A DNA stretch of 56,328 nucleotides from an uncultured Blautia sp. (GCF_934371575.1 NZ_CAKRNY010000023.1:1-56328), one strand, 5' to 3'; positions 1-8,874 are shown, counted from the stretch's first letter. Notes: generated by a model not told the origin, from the sequence alone. A program made the numbers and translations.

Positions 1-309
1 GTTGGTTTCCAGAACGTTACAGCTGATCAGGCTAAAACAGCCGTTATCGCTTACGAGCCAATCTGGGCTATCGGAACAGGTAAAACAGCTACAACTGAGC
101 AGGCTCAGGAAGTTTGCGCAGGAATCCGTGCTTGCATCGCTGAGATCTATGATGAGGCAACTGCAGCAGCAATCCGCATCCAGTACGGCGGATCTGTAAA
201 CGCTAAGACAGCTCCGGAGTTATTCGCTCAGGCAGACATCGACGGCGGTCTTGTAGGCGGCGCATCCCTGAAACCAGAGTTTGGCGATATCGTAAACTAC
301 AACAAATAA
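1..309 (+). CDS. tpiA: Triosephosphate isomerase, C-terminal part (5' end outside window)
   Basis: The reading frame is open from base 1 and ends at TAA 307-309, giving the last 102 residues of a glycolytic enzyme that interconverts dihydroxyacetone phosphate and glyceraldehyde 3-phosphate. The family signature [12 protein letters not shown], which carries the catalytic glutamate, is near the start, and the phosphate-binding segments YGGSVN and [12 protein letters not shown] follow in the expected order. The start lies upstream of the window. A strong terminator follows directly, so this is the last gene of its transcript, probably a glycolytic operon (inference; gpmI lies 7 kb away on the other strand). 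Confidence 0.97.
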   Translation, partial: VGFQNVTADQAKTAVIAYEPIWAIGTGKTATTEQAQEVCAGIRACIAEIYDEATAAAIRIQYGGSVNAKTAPELFAQADIDGGLVGGASLKPEFGDIVNYNK

Positions 310-366
310 TTAAATTTTGAATAAAAACAGCAGAATCCTTATATTCTGCTAAGTGTCCAAGCGTTG

Positions 367-428
367 AAAACGCCACGAAAGAGAAAATGAAACGAGTGAA
401 GTTTCAGTTTTCTTTTCGTGGCGTTTTT
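367..428 (+). terminator. Rho-independent terminator after tpiA
   Basis: A long inverted repeat has AACGCCACGAAA on the left and TTTTCGTGGCGTT on the right. Further pairing of GAAAATGAAAC with GTTTCAGTTTTC surrounds a short loop, and a T run follows. The stem is about 25 bp, which is unusually long. Confidence 0.85.
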
Positions 429-487
429 GTTGTGGAAATGAATTTTATATTGTGATATATTGAATATAAGCGGAAACGCATTAGGAG

Positions 488-1462
488 GTGTCAAAATCGG
501 CTTCACGTAATAAAGTAAAACCGGATACCATACTAAAGACATTTTGGCGAGACAATGATCATTTCGCAGATTTATTTAATGCAGCGTTATTTGATGGAGA
601 ACAGGTACTGAACCCTTCTGATCTCATGGAAGTTGATACAGATGTTTCCTCCATGGTGAAATTTAACAATCATGCAGAGACGGTTCAGAAAGTTTTGGAT
701 GTGGTGAAGAAAACAGCCTATGGAGTGGATTTTGTTATCTGGGGATTGGAGAATCAGGCGAAAATACATTATGCAATGCCCTTAAGACATATGCTTGGCG
801 ACTCTTTTTCCTATTTGAAAGAATATCAGGAAATTGCAGCCAGGAACAGAGCCGAGAAAGATTTTGAATCTTCGGATGAATTTCTTTCGAATTTAAAGAG
901 GAGTGACAGGCTTCATCCAGTGGTAAGCCTGTGCGTATATTATGGGGAGAAAGAATGGGACGGACCGTTTTGTCTGACAGATATGCTGGAAATCCCGGAT
1001 AAGTTGAAACCTTTGGTATCTGATTACAAAATGAATTTGATTCAGGTGAAATCCAGTGAATCACTGCTATTTCATAATTCAGATGTAGCAACGGTATTTG
1101 ATGTAAGCCGATCTATTTATGAAAGGGATTTCAAGAAAATCAATACTGTGTATAAAGAAAAGGCAATTTCGGCAGAACTAGGAATGGTAATTGGAGCAAT
1201 CACAGAATCCAAGAAACTGATTGATCACGCTTTGAAATCAGAGAAAAAAGGAGGGAAGATTTATATGTGTGGTGCATTGGAAGAGTTGGTAGATAAAGGC
1301 AGACAGGAAGGAAGAATCGAAGGTCTCCAGGAGGGAATTCAAGCTAATATTCGGACTTGCAAAACGTTTAAGATCAGCAAGTCAGATACGATCAAGAACG
1401 TTGCGAAAGAATTTTTTATGTCAGAGGACGAGGCAAAAGATTACGTGGAGAAATACTGGTAG
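488..1462 (+). CDS. Rpn family recombination-promoting nuclease / putative transposase
   Basis: This 324-residue protein has the layout of the Rpn family (PD-(D/E)XK nucleases formerly called transposase_31). The N-terminus FWRDNDHFADLFNA is followed by NPSDLMEVDTD and a middle region typical of the family. The C-terminus has the RQEGRIEGLQEG repeat-like helix and ends in YVEKYW. Known members cleave DNA and promote RecA-independent recombination; the role here is not known. The start is a problem. AGGAGG at 483-488 overlaps the only in-frame start, GTG 488. Removing a single base near 498 would create ATG-GCT-TCA at normal spacing, so the start codon may have been damaged by a one-base insertion. 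The gene stands alone between two terminators. Confidence 0.82.
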   Translation: MSKSASRNKVKPDTILKTFWRDNDHFADLFNAALFDGEQVLNPSDLMEVDTDVSSMVKFNNHAETVQKVLDVVKKTAYGVDFVIWGLENQAKIHYAMPLRHMLGDSFSYLKEYQEIAARNRAEKDFESSDEFLSNLKRSDRLHPVVSLCVYYGEKEWDGPFCLTDMLEIPDKLKPLVSDYKMNLIQVKSSESLLFHNSDVATVFDVSRSIYERDFKKINTVYKEKAISAELGMVIGAITESKKLIDHALKSEKKGGKIYMCGALEELVDKGRQEGRIEGLQEGIQANIRTCKTFKISKSDTIKNVAKEFFMSEDEAKDYVEKYW

Positions 1463-1490
1463 GAATCAAATATAATCAGAAGCGTATGTG

Positions 1491-1525
1491 GAGCAGAATC
1501 TATAATGGTTCTGCTCTGATTTTTG
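1491..1525 (+). terminator. Rho-independent terminator
   Basis: GAGCAGAA (1491-1498) pairs with TTCTGCTC (1509-1516) across a 10-base loop, followed by GATTTTT. It lies 28 bases after the Rpn-family gene. Confidence 0.75.
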
Positions 1526-1611
1526 TTAGGCGAAAGCAAATTTTCGTCAGATTATACATAAAAATGGAAGTTTCACACCACAAAAAATTACAATTAGAAA
1601 TTAATCAAATA

Positions 1612-1640
1612 TTGTAATCGGGCTATGATTATGGCATAAT
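1612..1640 (+). promoter_or_regulatory. Sigma-A type promoter of the Na/Pi cotransporter gene
   Basis: The -35 box is TTGTAA (1612-1617), followed by a 17-base spacer and the -10 box CATAAT (1635-1640). Transcription would start near 1647, leaving a leader of about 115 bases before the ATG at 1762. I see no named riboswitch in that leader. Confidence 0.45.
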
Positions 1641-1761
1641 AGTTAAGGATATGTTAAAACTGAGAAAAATCCACGTTAATAAAAAAGAAAAATACTTTGA
1701 GAAGAAAGGTCGTTTTTCTGCAGTTTCAGCAGAGAGATAAACGACGACAGAGGAGTAAAAC

Positions 1762-3570
1762 ATGGCAATTTTTTCAATGGTTTTATCTTTGCTATGCGGA
1801 GTATCATTTTTCTTATTTGGAATGTCTCTGATGGGAGACGGACTGAAATCCGTTGCAGGCAATAAGCTGGAAGCATTCCTTTACAAAATGACCAATACCC
1901 CGCTGAAAGGTGTAGCACTTGGAACAGGTGTTACCAGTGTAATTCAGTCATCATCTGCCACTACCGTTATGGTAATCGGTTTTGTTAACTCTGGTATGAT
2001 GAAACTGAAGCAGGCAATTGGTATTATCATGGGTGCGAATATCGGAACTAGTATTACAGGATGGATCTTGTGTCTGTCTTATATCCAGGGATCCGGTGGA
2101 ATTGCAAGCATTCTTTCTACAGCTACTATTTCCGCAGTAGTTGCAGTGATCGGTATTGTGCTTCGTATGGTCTGTAAGAGATCTGTATACAGAAATATCG
2201 GAAATATTATGCTGGGCTTTGCTATTTTGATGAATGGTATGCAGATGATGAGTGGAGCAGTTGCTCCGCTTCGTGAAAGTCCTGTTTTTATCGAGATGTT
2301 GACAATGTTCTCTAACCCTATTGCAGGTATTCTGGTAGGTGTTGCGTTTACGGCGGTCCTTCAGAGTGCATCTGCCACTGTCGGTGTACTGCAGGCTCTT
2401 TCTGTAACCGGAATTCTTACCTTTGCCAGTGCATTTCCGATCGTTCTTGGTATTGGTGTCGGTGCTGCATGTCCGGTACTGATTTCAGCCGTTGGAGCTA
2501 ATAAGAATGGTAAGAGAACAGCTCTTGTGTATTTACTGAATGACTTATTCGGTTTGATCCTGTGGTCCGTCATATTCTATACAGTGAATGCAATTGTTCA
2601 TTTTGGATTTATGGATATGATCATGAGCCCGGTATCTATTGCGTTTTTGAATACCATTTTCCGTGTGGCTACCGTAGTAGTTCTTTTCCCGTTCATTCCC
2701 AAGCTGGAGAAGCTTGTATGCTATCTGGTCAAGGACAGCGCGGAAGAACTGGAGGACGAGGCAGACTTCGATCTTCTGGAGGAGCGTTTACTGAATTATC
2801 CTGCACTTGCAATCGGACAGTGTCATCGTGCTATGAATGGTATGGCCAAGAAACTCCGTAAGAACGTTAACAGAGCTATGAACCTTCTGAATGATTATCA
2901 GCAGGATAAATATGATAAGGTACAGCGGAAAGAGGATTTGATCGATAAGTATGAGAGCCGTCTTGGAGAGTATCTGATTCAGCTTACCAAGCGTGAGATG
3001 AATACAGCGCAGACACGTCAGACTTCTCTCTACCTGCATACGATCAATGACTTTGAGAGAATTGGAGATCATGCCTCTTATATTGCGCACATGTCCAATG
3101 AAATGCATGATAACCACACCAATTTCTCTCAGACTGCATGGGATGAGCTGAATGTAGTTATGGATGCGGTACGCGAGGAAATCAACGTGACCTGTAATGC
3201 ATTTATGAATGATGATAAAGAGGCTGCACAGCGTGTTGCTCCTTTAGGTGTGGTGATCACCAGACTTTGTGATGAGTTGAAGGTGCGTCATGCAGAGCGT
3301 CTCAGTGAGGGAAAATGCGGTTTGGAGGAAGGAACGGTATTCAGTGATATCCTGAACAGTTTTGGGCGTATTGCTTCCCATTGCGCAAGTGCTATGACTG
3401 CTCTTATGAAGAGCGGAGAAGATACCTCAGACATTCATATCCACAACTCAAAAATCTATCCGTCTGACAGTCTTGAATATTACACTTATTTCAAAGAATA
3501 CAGACAGAAGTATGATATTGGTTCAGAAGTAGAGCATAAGCTTAGTATGGAGCCAGAAGATGTTGAATAG
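1762..3570 (+). CDS. Na/Pi cotransporter family protein with C-terminal PhoU-like domain
   Basis: This 602-residue membrane protein imports phosphate with sodium. The first ~320 residues are hydrophobic helices containing the two inverted-repeat signatures of the NptA/PF02690 family: VIQSSSATTVMVIGF near residue 55 and AVLQSASATVGVLQALS near residue 198. After an acidic linker (EELEDEADFDLLEERLL) comes a helical PhoU-like domain (~345-560), common in bacterial members and thought to sense or regulate phosphate flux. GAGGAG stands 7 bases before the ATG. The gene is monocistronic, with its own promoter and a strong terminator, which suggests independent control of phosphate uptake. Confidence 0.93.
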   Translation: MAIFSMVLSLLCGVSFFLFGMSLMGDGLKSVAGNKLEAFLYKMTNTPLKGVALGTGVTSVIQSSSATTVMVIGFVNSGMMKLKQAIGIIMGANIGTSITGWILCLSYIQGSGGIASILSTATISAVVAVIGIVLRMVCKRSVYRNIGNIMLGFAILMNGMQMMSGAVAPLRESPVFIEMLTMFSNPIAGILVGVAFTAVLQSASATVGVLQALSVTGILTFASAFPIVLGIGVGAACPVLISAVGANKNGKRTALVYLLNDLFGLILWSVIFYTVNAIVHFGFMDMIMSPVSIAFLNTIFRVATVVVLFPFIPKLEKLVCYLVKDSAEELEDEADFDLLEERLLNYPALAIGQCHRAMNGMAKKLRKNVNRAMNLLNDYQQDKYDKVQRKEDLIDKYESRLGEYLIQLTKREMNTAQTRQTSLYLHTINDFERIGDHASYIAHMSNEMHDNHTNFSQTAWDELNVVMDAVREEINVTCNAFMNDDKEAAQRVAPLGVVITRLCDELKVRHAERLSEGKCGLEEGTVFSDILNSFGRIASHCASAMTALMKSGEDTSDIHIHNSKIYPSDSLEYYTYFKEYRQKYDIGSEVEHKLSMEPEDVE

Positions 3571-3648
3571 ATTATCCGGATCATGGGTGATGAAGAGTCA
3601 AGCGGATATTTGGAACTGATCCAGGGAACTTACTTGGTTCAGTTAAAT

Positions 3649-3704
3649 AAAACCGTCAGATGGATTTTTCGCAAATAAAGCGAGAAAACATCTGGCGGTT
3701 TTTG
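3649..3704 (+). terminator. Rho-independent terminator after the Na/Pi cotransporter
   Basis: AAAACCGTCAGATG pairs with CATCTGGCGGTTTT (one G-U), with a loop of about 25 bases and a T run. The stem is nearly perfect. The rest of the gap to 3907 holds no gene I can support. Confidence 0.85.
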
Positions 3705-3907
3705 TTATAAAAATTTAATGTCTATATCGAATAATTCAAATAAGAACAAAATGCTCTATCAAACAATAACAAAATTCTTTTCCTGAAAATGTGATTATCA
3801 AGTGTGATACACGTATATTCTATGTGTGGTTGTGACTGTTTTACAGATAACTGTGCATATACTAAATAGTTATGTATGGTTTATCTTGTGGGAGTTTGAA
3901 CAACCAG

Positions 3908-4186
3908 CTATTTCAATGAAGTGTGAACTGGATAAGTTGCTGCAGCTTCTTTCTGACCTGCGTCTGTGTTCGCAGCCTTGTCTGTGTCGTCTGGTACATA
4001 TTCTACGATATCATTCAGATCACAGTTAAGGATGGTGCATAATCGGTCTAATGAAAAAATTTCTACGTTTTCATTATTTCGAAGCCGAAGCAATAATCTT
4101 TTATCTATTCCGCACTTTTTGGTGAGATAGTATTGTGAAATATGGCGATTTTTCAAGGTCTCCCAGAATCTGTCGTATTTTATCAT
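3908..4186 (-). CDS. XRE/Cro-type helix-turn-helix regulator
   Basis: This 92-residue protein is a single Cro/C1-type DNA-binding domain. ISQYYLTKKCGIDKRLLLRLRNNENV forms the helix-turn-helix (about residues 16-41), and FSLDRLCTILNCDLNDIVEYV is the usual closing helix pair of small Lachnospiraceae XRE regulators. After it there is only a polar tail of ~28 residues. AGGA stands 9 bases before the ATG. The gene is divergent from a small membrane protein gene across a 106-base spacer that holds an inverted repeat (4254-4273), so autoregulation or control of its neighbour is plausible. The target is unknown. Confidence 0.8.
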   Translation of the reverse strand: MIKYDRFWETLKNRHISQYYLTKKCGIDKRLLLRLRNNENVEIFSLDRLCTILNCDLNDIVEYVPDDTDKAANTDAGQKEAAATYPVHTSLK

Positions 4187-4253
4187 CGTTCAAATTCCTG
4201 TCCATTTTGTTCTTGCCATATCTCTATTATGGGTATAAAATTGAAAACATAAC

Positions 4254-4273
4254 AGGGTGATTATAAACACCCT
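4254..4273. promoter_or_regulatory. Inverted repeat in the divergent spacer, possible operator
   Basis: AGGGTG and CACCCT are separated by 8 bases, just downstream of a weak TATAAA box (4234-4239) and just before the ribosome site of the small membrane protein gene. It could be an operator for the adjacent XRE regulator or a leader hairpin. No function is shown. Confidence 0.3.
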
Positions 4274-4292
4274 ATCTGGAGGAGGATAGACC

Positions 4293-4514
4293 ATGCGAAA
4301 AACATTAAAAATAGCTGGTTCCACGGTTTTTGTTCTCTTTTTATCAGGAAACCTTTTTTACTGTATGGTAGCCGGGGCTGGCACAGGCGCTGGGGCATTG
4401 GCGTATGTGCTCATGGCGGCCGTGTTGTCTGTGCTTATTTCTGTAATCCTTTGCCTGGGGTTTCACTATATCTGCCGCTTGAGAAAGCTGCTTCGTGAGC
4501 TGGGAGAAGAATAG
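4293..4514 (+). CDS. Small two-helix membrane protein of unknown function
   Basis: This 73-residue protein has a strong ribosome site, GGAGGAGG (4278-4285), 7 bases before the ATG. It has two hydrophobic stretches, STVFVLFLSGNLFYCMVAG (residues ~10-28) and a second at ~37-58, then a basic tail (RLRKLLRELGEE). I do not recognise a family. The position opposite an XRE regulator suggests it may be that regulator's target. It could also be a short phage- or stress-type membrane peptide. Confidence 0.6.
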   Translation: MRKTLKIAGSTVFVLFLSGNLFYCMVAGAGTGAGALAYVLMAAVLSVLISVILCLGFHYICRLRKLLRELGEE

Positions 4515-4557
4515 TATAAAATTGTTACTGTTTGCTGGAACATAAATTCATATCCGA

Positions 4558-4586
4558 TTGACGCCTAATCTGTATCTATATATAAT
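4558..4586 (+). promoter_or_regulatory. Strong sigma-A type promoter of the sigma-factor fusion gene
   Basis: TTGACG (4558-4563), a 17-base spacer and a perfect TATAAT (4581-4586). The leader to the start codon is about 110 bases. Confidence 0.7.
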
Positions 4587-4703
4587 GATAAAATAAAAAG
4601 GTAATAAATGTTTATGTGAATGCATGTTAATAGAAATTGGCGTACTATTGTAAAGAAAATGCATTGTATTTCCGGATTAAGAAGCAGATAACAGGACAGG
4701 TGT

Positions 4704-6590
4704 GTGGAGAATGGTATGGAGAAGAAAGAAGGCGGAAATGTAATACCCGACAGGGAACTTCTGTTTATACTGGAGCAGGAGCCCTCCAGGGGGATGGAGC
4801 TGCTCATTGCACAATATTCAGGACTTTTGTGGACTCTGGTGCAGAATTATCTGGACAATCCAGAAGACCAGAAAGACTGCGTAAATGAGACCTTCGAGCA
4901 ATTTTACTACAACCGAAAATGTTTTACCCCGGAGAAGGGAACTTTGTCCGCATATCTTGCAGGAATGCTGCGAAAGCGGGCAATTACTTTATATCGCAAA
5001 AATTCCGTACGTAAATGGGAAGAACTAACCGATGGATATGAGGCCGGGGATTCCCAGATAGAAAAAATGGCAGAGAACCTGGATCTTCAGCAGGCGTTGT
5101 CTGCCTTGAAACCTGACGAACTGGAACTGATCCGGATGAAATATTATGAGGGGATGACGGTACAGGAGATTGCAGCCTCTCTGAATATTTCTTACGAAAC
5201 AGCGAAGAAACGTCACCAGAGAACCCTGAGCAAGCTTCAGAAAATGCTTCTCCTTGTTCTGGCTATGGTACTGGCAGGACTCCTTACTGCTTGTGCAATC
5301 CGTATCCTGCAGCATTTTGGTATTATACCTGGATATGGTATCAATCAGGATCAGGAAGAAAGAGTTTACGTTCTGGAAGAGCCAGTGGAGGCTGAAAATA
5401 CAGATGGCAGCTGCGGCATAGAGGACGCGGTGGTGAAAGAAGGAAAGGCGGTCATTCGTCTGTGGATGAAGGAGAATCCACAGACGGAGGAGAGCCTGCT
5501 GGTTGAAGAGAGCAGGAAAAACGCAGAAGAAAGTGAAAAATTGGCAGATACAGTCCAGGGCGGTACAGAGACATCTGGAACTCCGATAGAAGCGTCTGCC
5601 ATTAATTTCTGGCTTGGTTTTTCAGACACGGAAGATACCCAACCCGAGCTGGCTTCCCAGGTCACAAGCTGGACGAAAGACGGCATCTGGTACAAAGAAC
5701 TGATATTTAAGAATTTACAGATGCCTCAGGCGAAAGAAATACAGGGAGATAAAGCAGAAGAGAGCAGCGCCCTTTCCACATACGCCTTGTATGTAGAGTT
5801 TAACGGAATCCGCCTGGATTTCACCGTCACAGCAGCCTGGGAGGATGAACTGGAAAATTATTCCTACAGCCTCAAGGACGATGGAGGAATCCTGGCAGAT
5901 CCGGTTCTGGAGAAAGGACATCTCCTGGTCTCCATCTATCCGCTGAATCTGGGAAGTTACGAGATTACCCCGTCCCTTATACGGAACATGTACGTATACT
6001 CCAATGAAGAAGAAGCACAGGTTACTGTGACTGGGGAAGATAAAGTGGTAAGATATGGTGAATGCATTGGATATCATCCAAATGGAACCGAAGAATATTT
6101 TCAATGGGATTTTGGGGAAGCAGAGCCTGGAACTTATACCTTGAAAGTTCCATTTATATACGAGACAAAGAAAGACCAGAATCTTTCCATCCCTATGGAT
6201 CTGTTTCATATGACATGGAGTCGGGAGAAATATCCTATTTCCGGTGGAACTGTGAGTATAAGGAGCTGTGAGAAATCAGATGAAGAAACAGGTGGAAATC
6301 ACTGGAAACTCCAGCTTCAGTTCACCCCAGAGGACCCCAGACGCAGCCTGGCTGTGCTACCCCTGTCCATAAAAGCAGGAGGCACATCCGTAGGAATTGC
6401 TCACATAACTTCAGCTGTTTCCGATACACCAGCGAAGATAAACATTATGGAATATGATTTGGAACTCTTACAAAGTCCAGTAGAAGATTCCGAAATTTCT
6501 CTCACCACCGAGAATCTGGATGATACCTCCCTGAGAGAAATCTGGTACCGCCTGGATGAGACTTTTACAGTAAAATTTCATGTGGAGTAA
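4704..6590 (+). CDS. Sigma-70 family (ECF-like) factor fused to a membrane anchor and a long extracytoplasmic domain
   Basis: This 628-residue protein starts like an ECF sigma factor. Region 2 lies at about residues 25-98 (LLIAQYSGLLWTLVQNYL, then DCVNETFEQFYYN and GTLSAYLAGMLRKRAI). Region 4 lies at about 130-178 (LKPDELELIRMKYYEGMT, QEIAASLNISYETAKKRHQR). A single membrane helix follows directly (about 181-203, LLLVLAMVLAGLLTAC), and then ~420 residues with Ig-like beta character resembling the outside parts of DUF4179-type anti-sigma proteins. In related bacteria the sigma factor and membrane protein are normally separate genes. Either the sigma part works at the membrane or it must be cut free. 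GTG 4704 or ATG 4716 could be the start. It has its own promoter and terminator. Confidence 0.8.
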   Translation: MENGMEKKEGGNVIPDRELLFILEQEPSRGMELLIAQYSGLLWTLVQNYLDNPEDQKDCVNETFEQFYYNRKCFTPEKGTLSAYLAGMLRKRAITLYRKNSVRKWEELTDGYEAGDSQIEKMAENLDLQQALSALKPDELELIRMKYYEGMTVQEIAASLNISYETAKKRHQRTLSKLQKMLLLVLAMVLAGLLTACAIRILQHFGIIPGYGINQDQEERVYVLEEPVEAENTDGSCGIEDAVVKEGKAVIRLWMKENPQTEESLLVEESRKNAEESEKLADTVQGGTETSGTPIEASAINFWLGFSDTEDTQPELASQVTSWTKDGIWYKELIFKNLQMPQAKEIQGDKAEESSALSTYALYVEFNGIRLDFTVTAAWEDELENYSYSLKDDGGILADPVLEKGHLLVSIYPLNLGSYEITPSLIRNMYVYSNEEEAQVTVTGEDKVVRYGECIGYHPNGTEEYFQWDFGEAEPGTYTLKVPFIYETKKDQNLSIPMDLFHMTWSREKYPISGGTVSIRSCEKSDEETGGNHWKLQLQFTPEDPRRSLAVLPLSIKAGGTSVGIAHITSAVSDTPAKINIMEYDLELLQSPVEDSEISLTTENLDDTSLREIWYRLDETFTVKFHVE

Positions 6591-6654
6591 GTATTTCCAA
6601 TAAGTCAAACGCATACCAGTGCACAACTCTCAGCGCGTGTTTTGTCTCATTTAT

Positions 6655-6703
6655 AAAAGTGCAGATATCAAAGCATAATAAGTTTTGGTACCTGCGCTTT
6701 TTT
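6655..6703 (+). terminator. Rho-independent terminator after the sigma-factor fusion
   Basis: AAAAGTGCAG pairs with CTGCGCTTTT (one G-U), followed by a T run. Confidence 0.65.
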
Positions 6704-6776
6704 CTGCAAAAAAATAAATATTTTTTGTCCCCTTTTCCCCTTCCCGCGCGAATCAAGAAACAAAGGGGGCGAAAAA

Positions 6777-7052
6777 ATGTTAAAGGTTACTTTATTGACA
6801 AAAACAGTTGGGAATTATAAAAATGTATATATTTCTAATTCTACAAAAGCGGGGAGGTGCGAAGAACTGAAACAGAGCAAGAGAATTCTTCAGCTTGCCC
6901 GTGAATGTGTGGAAATGAGCGAAAAAGTGCGGCCAGAGGTAATCTGGCTGTCAGACGTGTACGATCAGTTCCGGGAGCGAAAGGGAATCCGAAGAAAGGC
7001 AGATGCAGACATTCTGACATCACCATTGGAAATATTATTGCTGGTTACATGA
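6777..7052 (+). CDS. Hypothetical protein (weak call)
   Basis: This 91-residue frame is preceded by AAAGGGGG 7 bases before its ATG, so translation is plausible. The C-terminal half (RILQLARECVEMSEKVRP, then EVIWLSDVYDQFRERKG) looks protein-like, with a regular mix of charged and hydrophobic residues. The first 30 residues are less convincing. I recognise no family. A second GGGGAGG at 6851-6857 precedes a CTG (6867) in the same frame, so the real product may be shorter. It could also be the remnant of a longer gene. The stretch 6591-7234 otherwise holds only two terminators. Confidence 0.35.
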   Translation: MLKVTLLTKTVGNYKNVYISNSTKAGRCEELKQSKRILQLARECVEMSEKVRPEVIWLSDVYDQFRERKGIRRKADADILTSPLEILLLVT

Positions 7053-7155
7053 GATGGAGCGTGAAGCTTGCATTTGGAATGATCAGATTGATTTTTAGTT
7101 TCATATAAAAGAAACTTTACAAAAGCAGTTGTTATATGAACCCGATTTTTTATAA

Positions 7156-7194
7156 CAAAAAGGTGCTGGGATAAAAATCCAACACCTTTTTTCT
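7156..7194. terminator. Bidirectional terminator between convergent transcripts
   Basis: AAAAAGGTGCTGG pairs with CCAACACCTTTTTT. It has A and T runs on both sides, so it can end the plus-strand transcript and gpmI on the minus strand. Confidence 0.75.
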
Positions 7195-7234
7195 TATACT
7201 AAAATATCATTTGTGAAGTTTTAAAACAACTGGA

Positions 7235-8776
7235 TTATTTTTCAACCAGCAGTGACTTACCAGTCATTTCAGCCGGCTGCTCCATACCCATAAGCTGGAT
7301 CAGGGTTGGGATGATGTCTGCCAGGCAGCCATTCTCGCGAAGGGTATACTTCGGATCTGCATTAACCAGAATGAACGGTACCGGGTTGGTAGTGTGAGCT
7401 GTGTATGGCTCGCCTGTCTCGTAGTCTACAAGCTGCTCTGCGTTACCGTGGTCAGCACAGATGAACATCTGTCCATCAACCTCTTTCAGAGCCTCTACAG
7501 CCTTTCCTACGCATTCATCAACAGCTTCAACAGCTTTAATGGCAGCTGCCTCAACACCTGTATGACCAACCATATCCGGGTTTGCAAAGTTAACGATGAT
7601 TACGTCGTATTTCTCAGATTTGATTGCTGCAACAAGCTTCTCACAAACCTCAGGAGCACTCATCTCCGGCTGAAGGTCATAAGTCGGAACCTTCGGGGAT
7701 TTTACAAGGATTCTGTCCTCGCCTTTGTTTGGCTCCTCAACGCCGCCGTTGAAGAAGAAGGTTACATGAGCGTATTTCTCTGTCTCAGCGATACGTGCCT
7801 GAGTCATGTTGTGAGCTGCAAGGTATTCGCCAAAGGTATTGTGAAGCTGAACCTTGTGGAATGCAACCAGTTTATTTCCGATGGTGTCATCGTAATCTGT
7901 GAAGCAAACATATGTGAGGTCAAGGCGTTTCTCTCTTGCAAAGCCTGTGAATTCGTCATCACAAAAGGCTCTTGTAATCTCACGTGCACGGTCAGGACGG
8001 AAGTTGAAGAATACAACAGAGTCCTTGTCAGAAACAACAGCGACCGGTTTGCCGTCTTTCTCGATGACTGTTGGAAGAACGAACTCATCTGTCTTGCCAT
8101 TATCATAGGAAGCCTGAACAGCCTCAGCTGCGTCTGTTCCCTTAACGCCCTCGCCCTTGGTAAGTGCGTTGTAAGCAAGCTCAACACGATCCCAGCGGTT
8201 GTCACGGTCCATTGCGTAATAACGTCCGGAAACAACTCCGATCTCACCTACGCCAAGCTCGTCCATTTTCGCCTGGAGCTGCTCAATATATCCCTTTCCA
8301 GAAGCCGGAGGTGTGTCACGTCCGTCCAGGAAGCAGTGTACATAAACTTTCTTAAGTCCCTCTTTCTTAGCCATCTCAAGAAGACCGAAGAGGTGAGTAA
8401 TGTGGCTGTGAACACCACCATCAGAGAGAAGTCCCATAAAATGGACAGCAGAATCGTTCTCTTTAGCATTCTTCATAGCTGTGAGAAGAGCCTCATTCTG
8501 GAAGAAATCTCCATCCTGGATCTCTTTGGTGATTCTGGTAAGCTCCTGGTATACGATACGGCCTGCGCCCATATTCATATGACCAACCTCAGAGTTACCC
8601 ATCTGGCCGTCCGGAAGACCTACAGCCAGTCCGCTTGCATTACCTTTTACAAAAGGATATTCAGCCATCAGCTTGTCCATGACAGGTGTGTTCGCTTCAT
8701 ATACAGCGTTTGCGTCATGTCTCTCATTCAGGCCATATCCATCAAGAATCATTAAAACCGTTGGTTTTTTACTCAT
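7235..8776 (-). CDS. gpmI: 2,3-bisphosphoglycerate-independent phosphoglycerate mutase
   Basis: This 513-residue glycolytic enzyme interconverts 3- and 2-phosphoglycerate with two manganese ions and a phospho-serine intermediate. Full family length and motifs are present: LMILDGYGL with the first metal ligand, MGNSEVGHMNMGAGR with the catalytic serine (near residue 62), HCFLDGRDTPP, SGRYYAMDRDNRWDR, FNFRPDRAREI, and the C-terminal metal site ICADHGNAEQ followed by HTTNPVPF. AAGGAG stands 8 bases before the ATG. It has its own minus-strand promoter and a shared terminator, so it is monocistronic here, apart from the tpiA transcript at the left end of the window. A 453-codon open frame on the opposite strand is a codon-bias artefact. 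Confidence 0.98.
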   Translation of the reverse strand: MSKKPTVLMILDGYGLNERHDANAVYEANTPVMDKLMAEYPFVKGNASGLAVGLPDGQMGNSEVGHMNMGAGRIVYQELTRITKEIQDGDFFQNEALLTAMKNAKENDSAVHFMGLLSDGGVHSHITHLFGLLEMAKKEGLKKVYVHCFLDGRDTPPASGKGYIEQLQAKMDELGVGEIGVVSGRYYAMDRDNRWDRVELAYNALTKGEGVKGTDAAEAVQASYDNGKTDEFVLPTVIEKDGKPVAVVSDKDSVVFFNFRPDRAREITRAFCDDEFTGFAREKRLDLTYVCFTDYDDTIGNKLVAFHKVQLHNTFGEYLAAHNMTQARIAETEKYAHVTFFFNGGVEEPNKGEDRILVKSPKVPTYDLQPEMSAPEVCEKLVAAIKSEKYDVIIVNFANPDMVGHTGVEAAAIKAVEAVDECVGKAVEALKEVDGQMFICADHGNAEQLVDYETGEPYTAHTTNPVPFILVNADPKYTLRENGCLADIIPTLIQLMGMEQPAEMTGKSLLVEK

Positions 8777-8824
8777 AATGTGCTCCTTTATATGATAAAA
8801 TTTACCTTTTGTTTCTCCTTATAT

Positions 8825-8852
8825 ATAGTATCAAAAATCTGGAATTTTTCAA
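8825..8852 (-). promoter_or_regulatory. Promoter of gpmI
   Basis: On the minus strand, TTGAAA (8852-8847), a 16-base spacer and TACTAT (8830-8825), about 48 bases upstream of the gpmI start codon. Confidence 0.55.
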
Positions 8853-8874
8853 TCACAATTTTTCGGATTTTTAT

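Noticed and set aside
3826..4029. 67-codon plus-strand frame overlapping the XRE gene
   Set aside because: No ribosome site, and it lies over the end of a better-supported gene.
7394..8755. 453-codon frame on the plus strand opposite gpmI
   Set aside because: It mirrors the coding strand of a well-conserved enzyme, lacks a ribosome site and has no recognisable motif.
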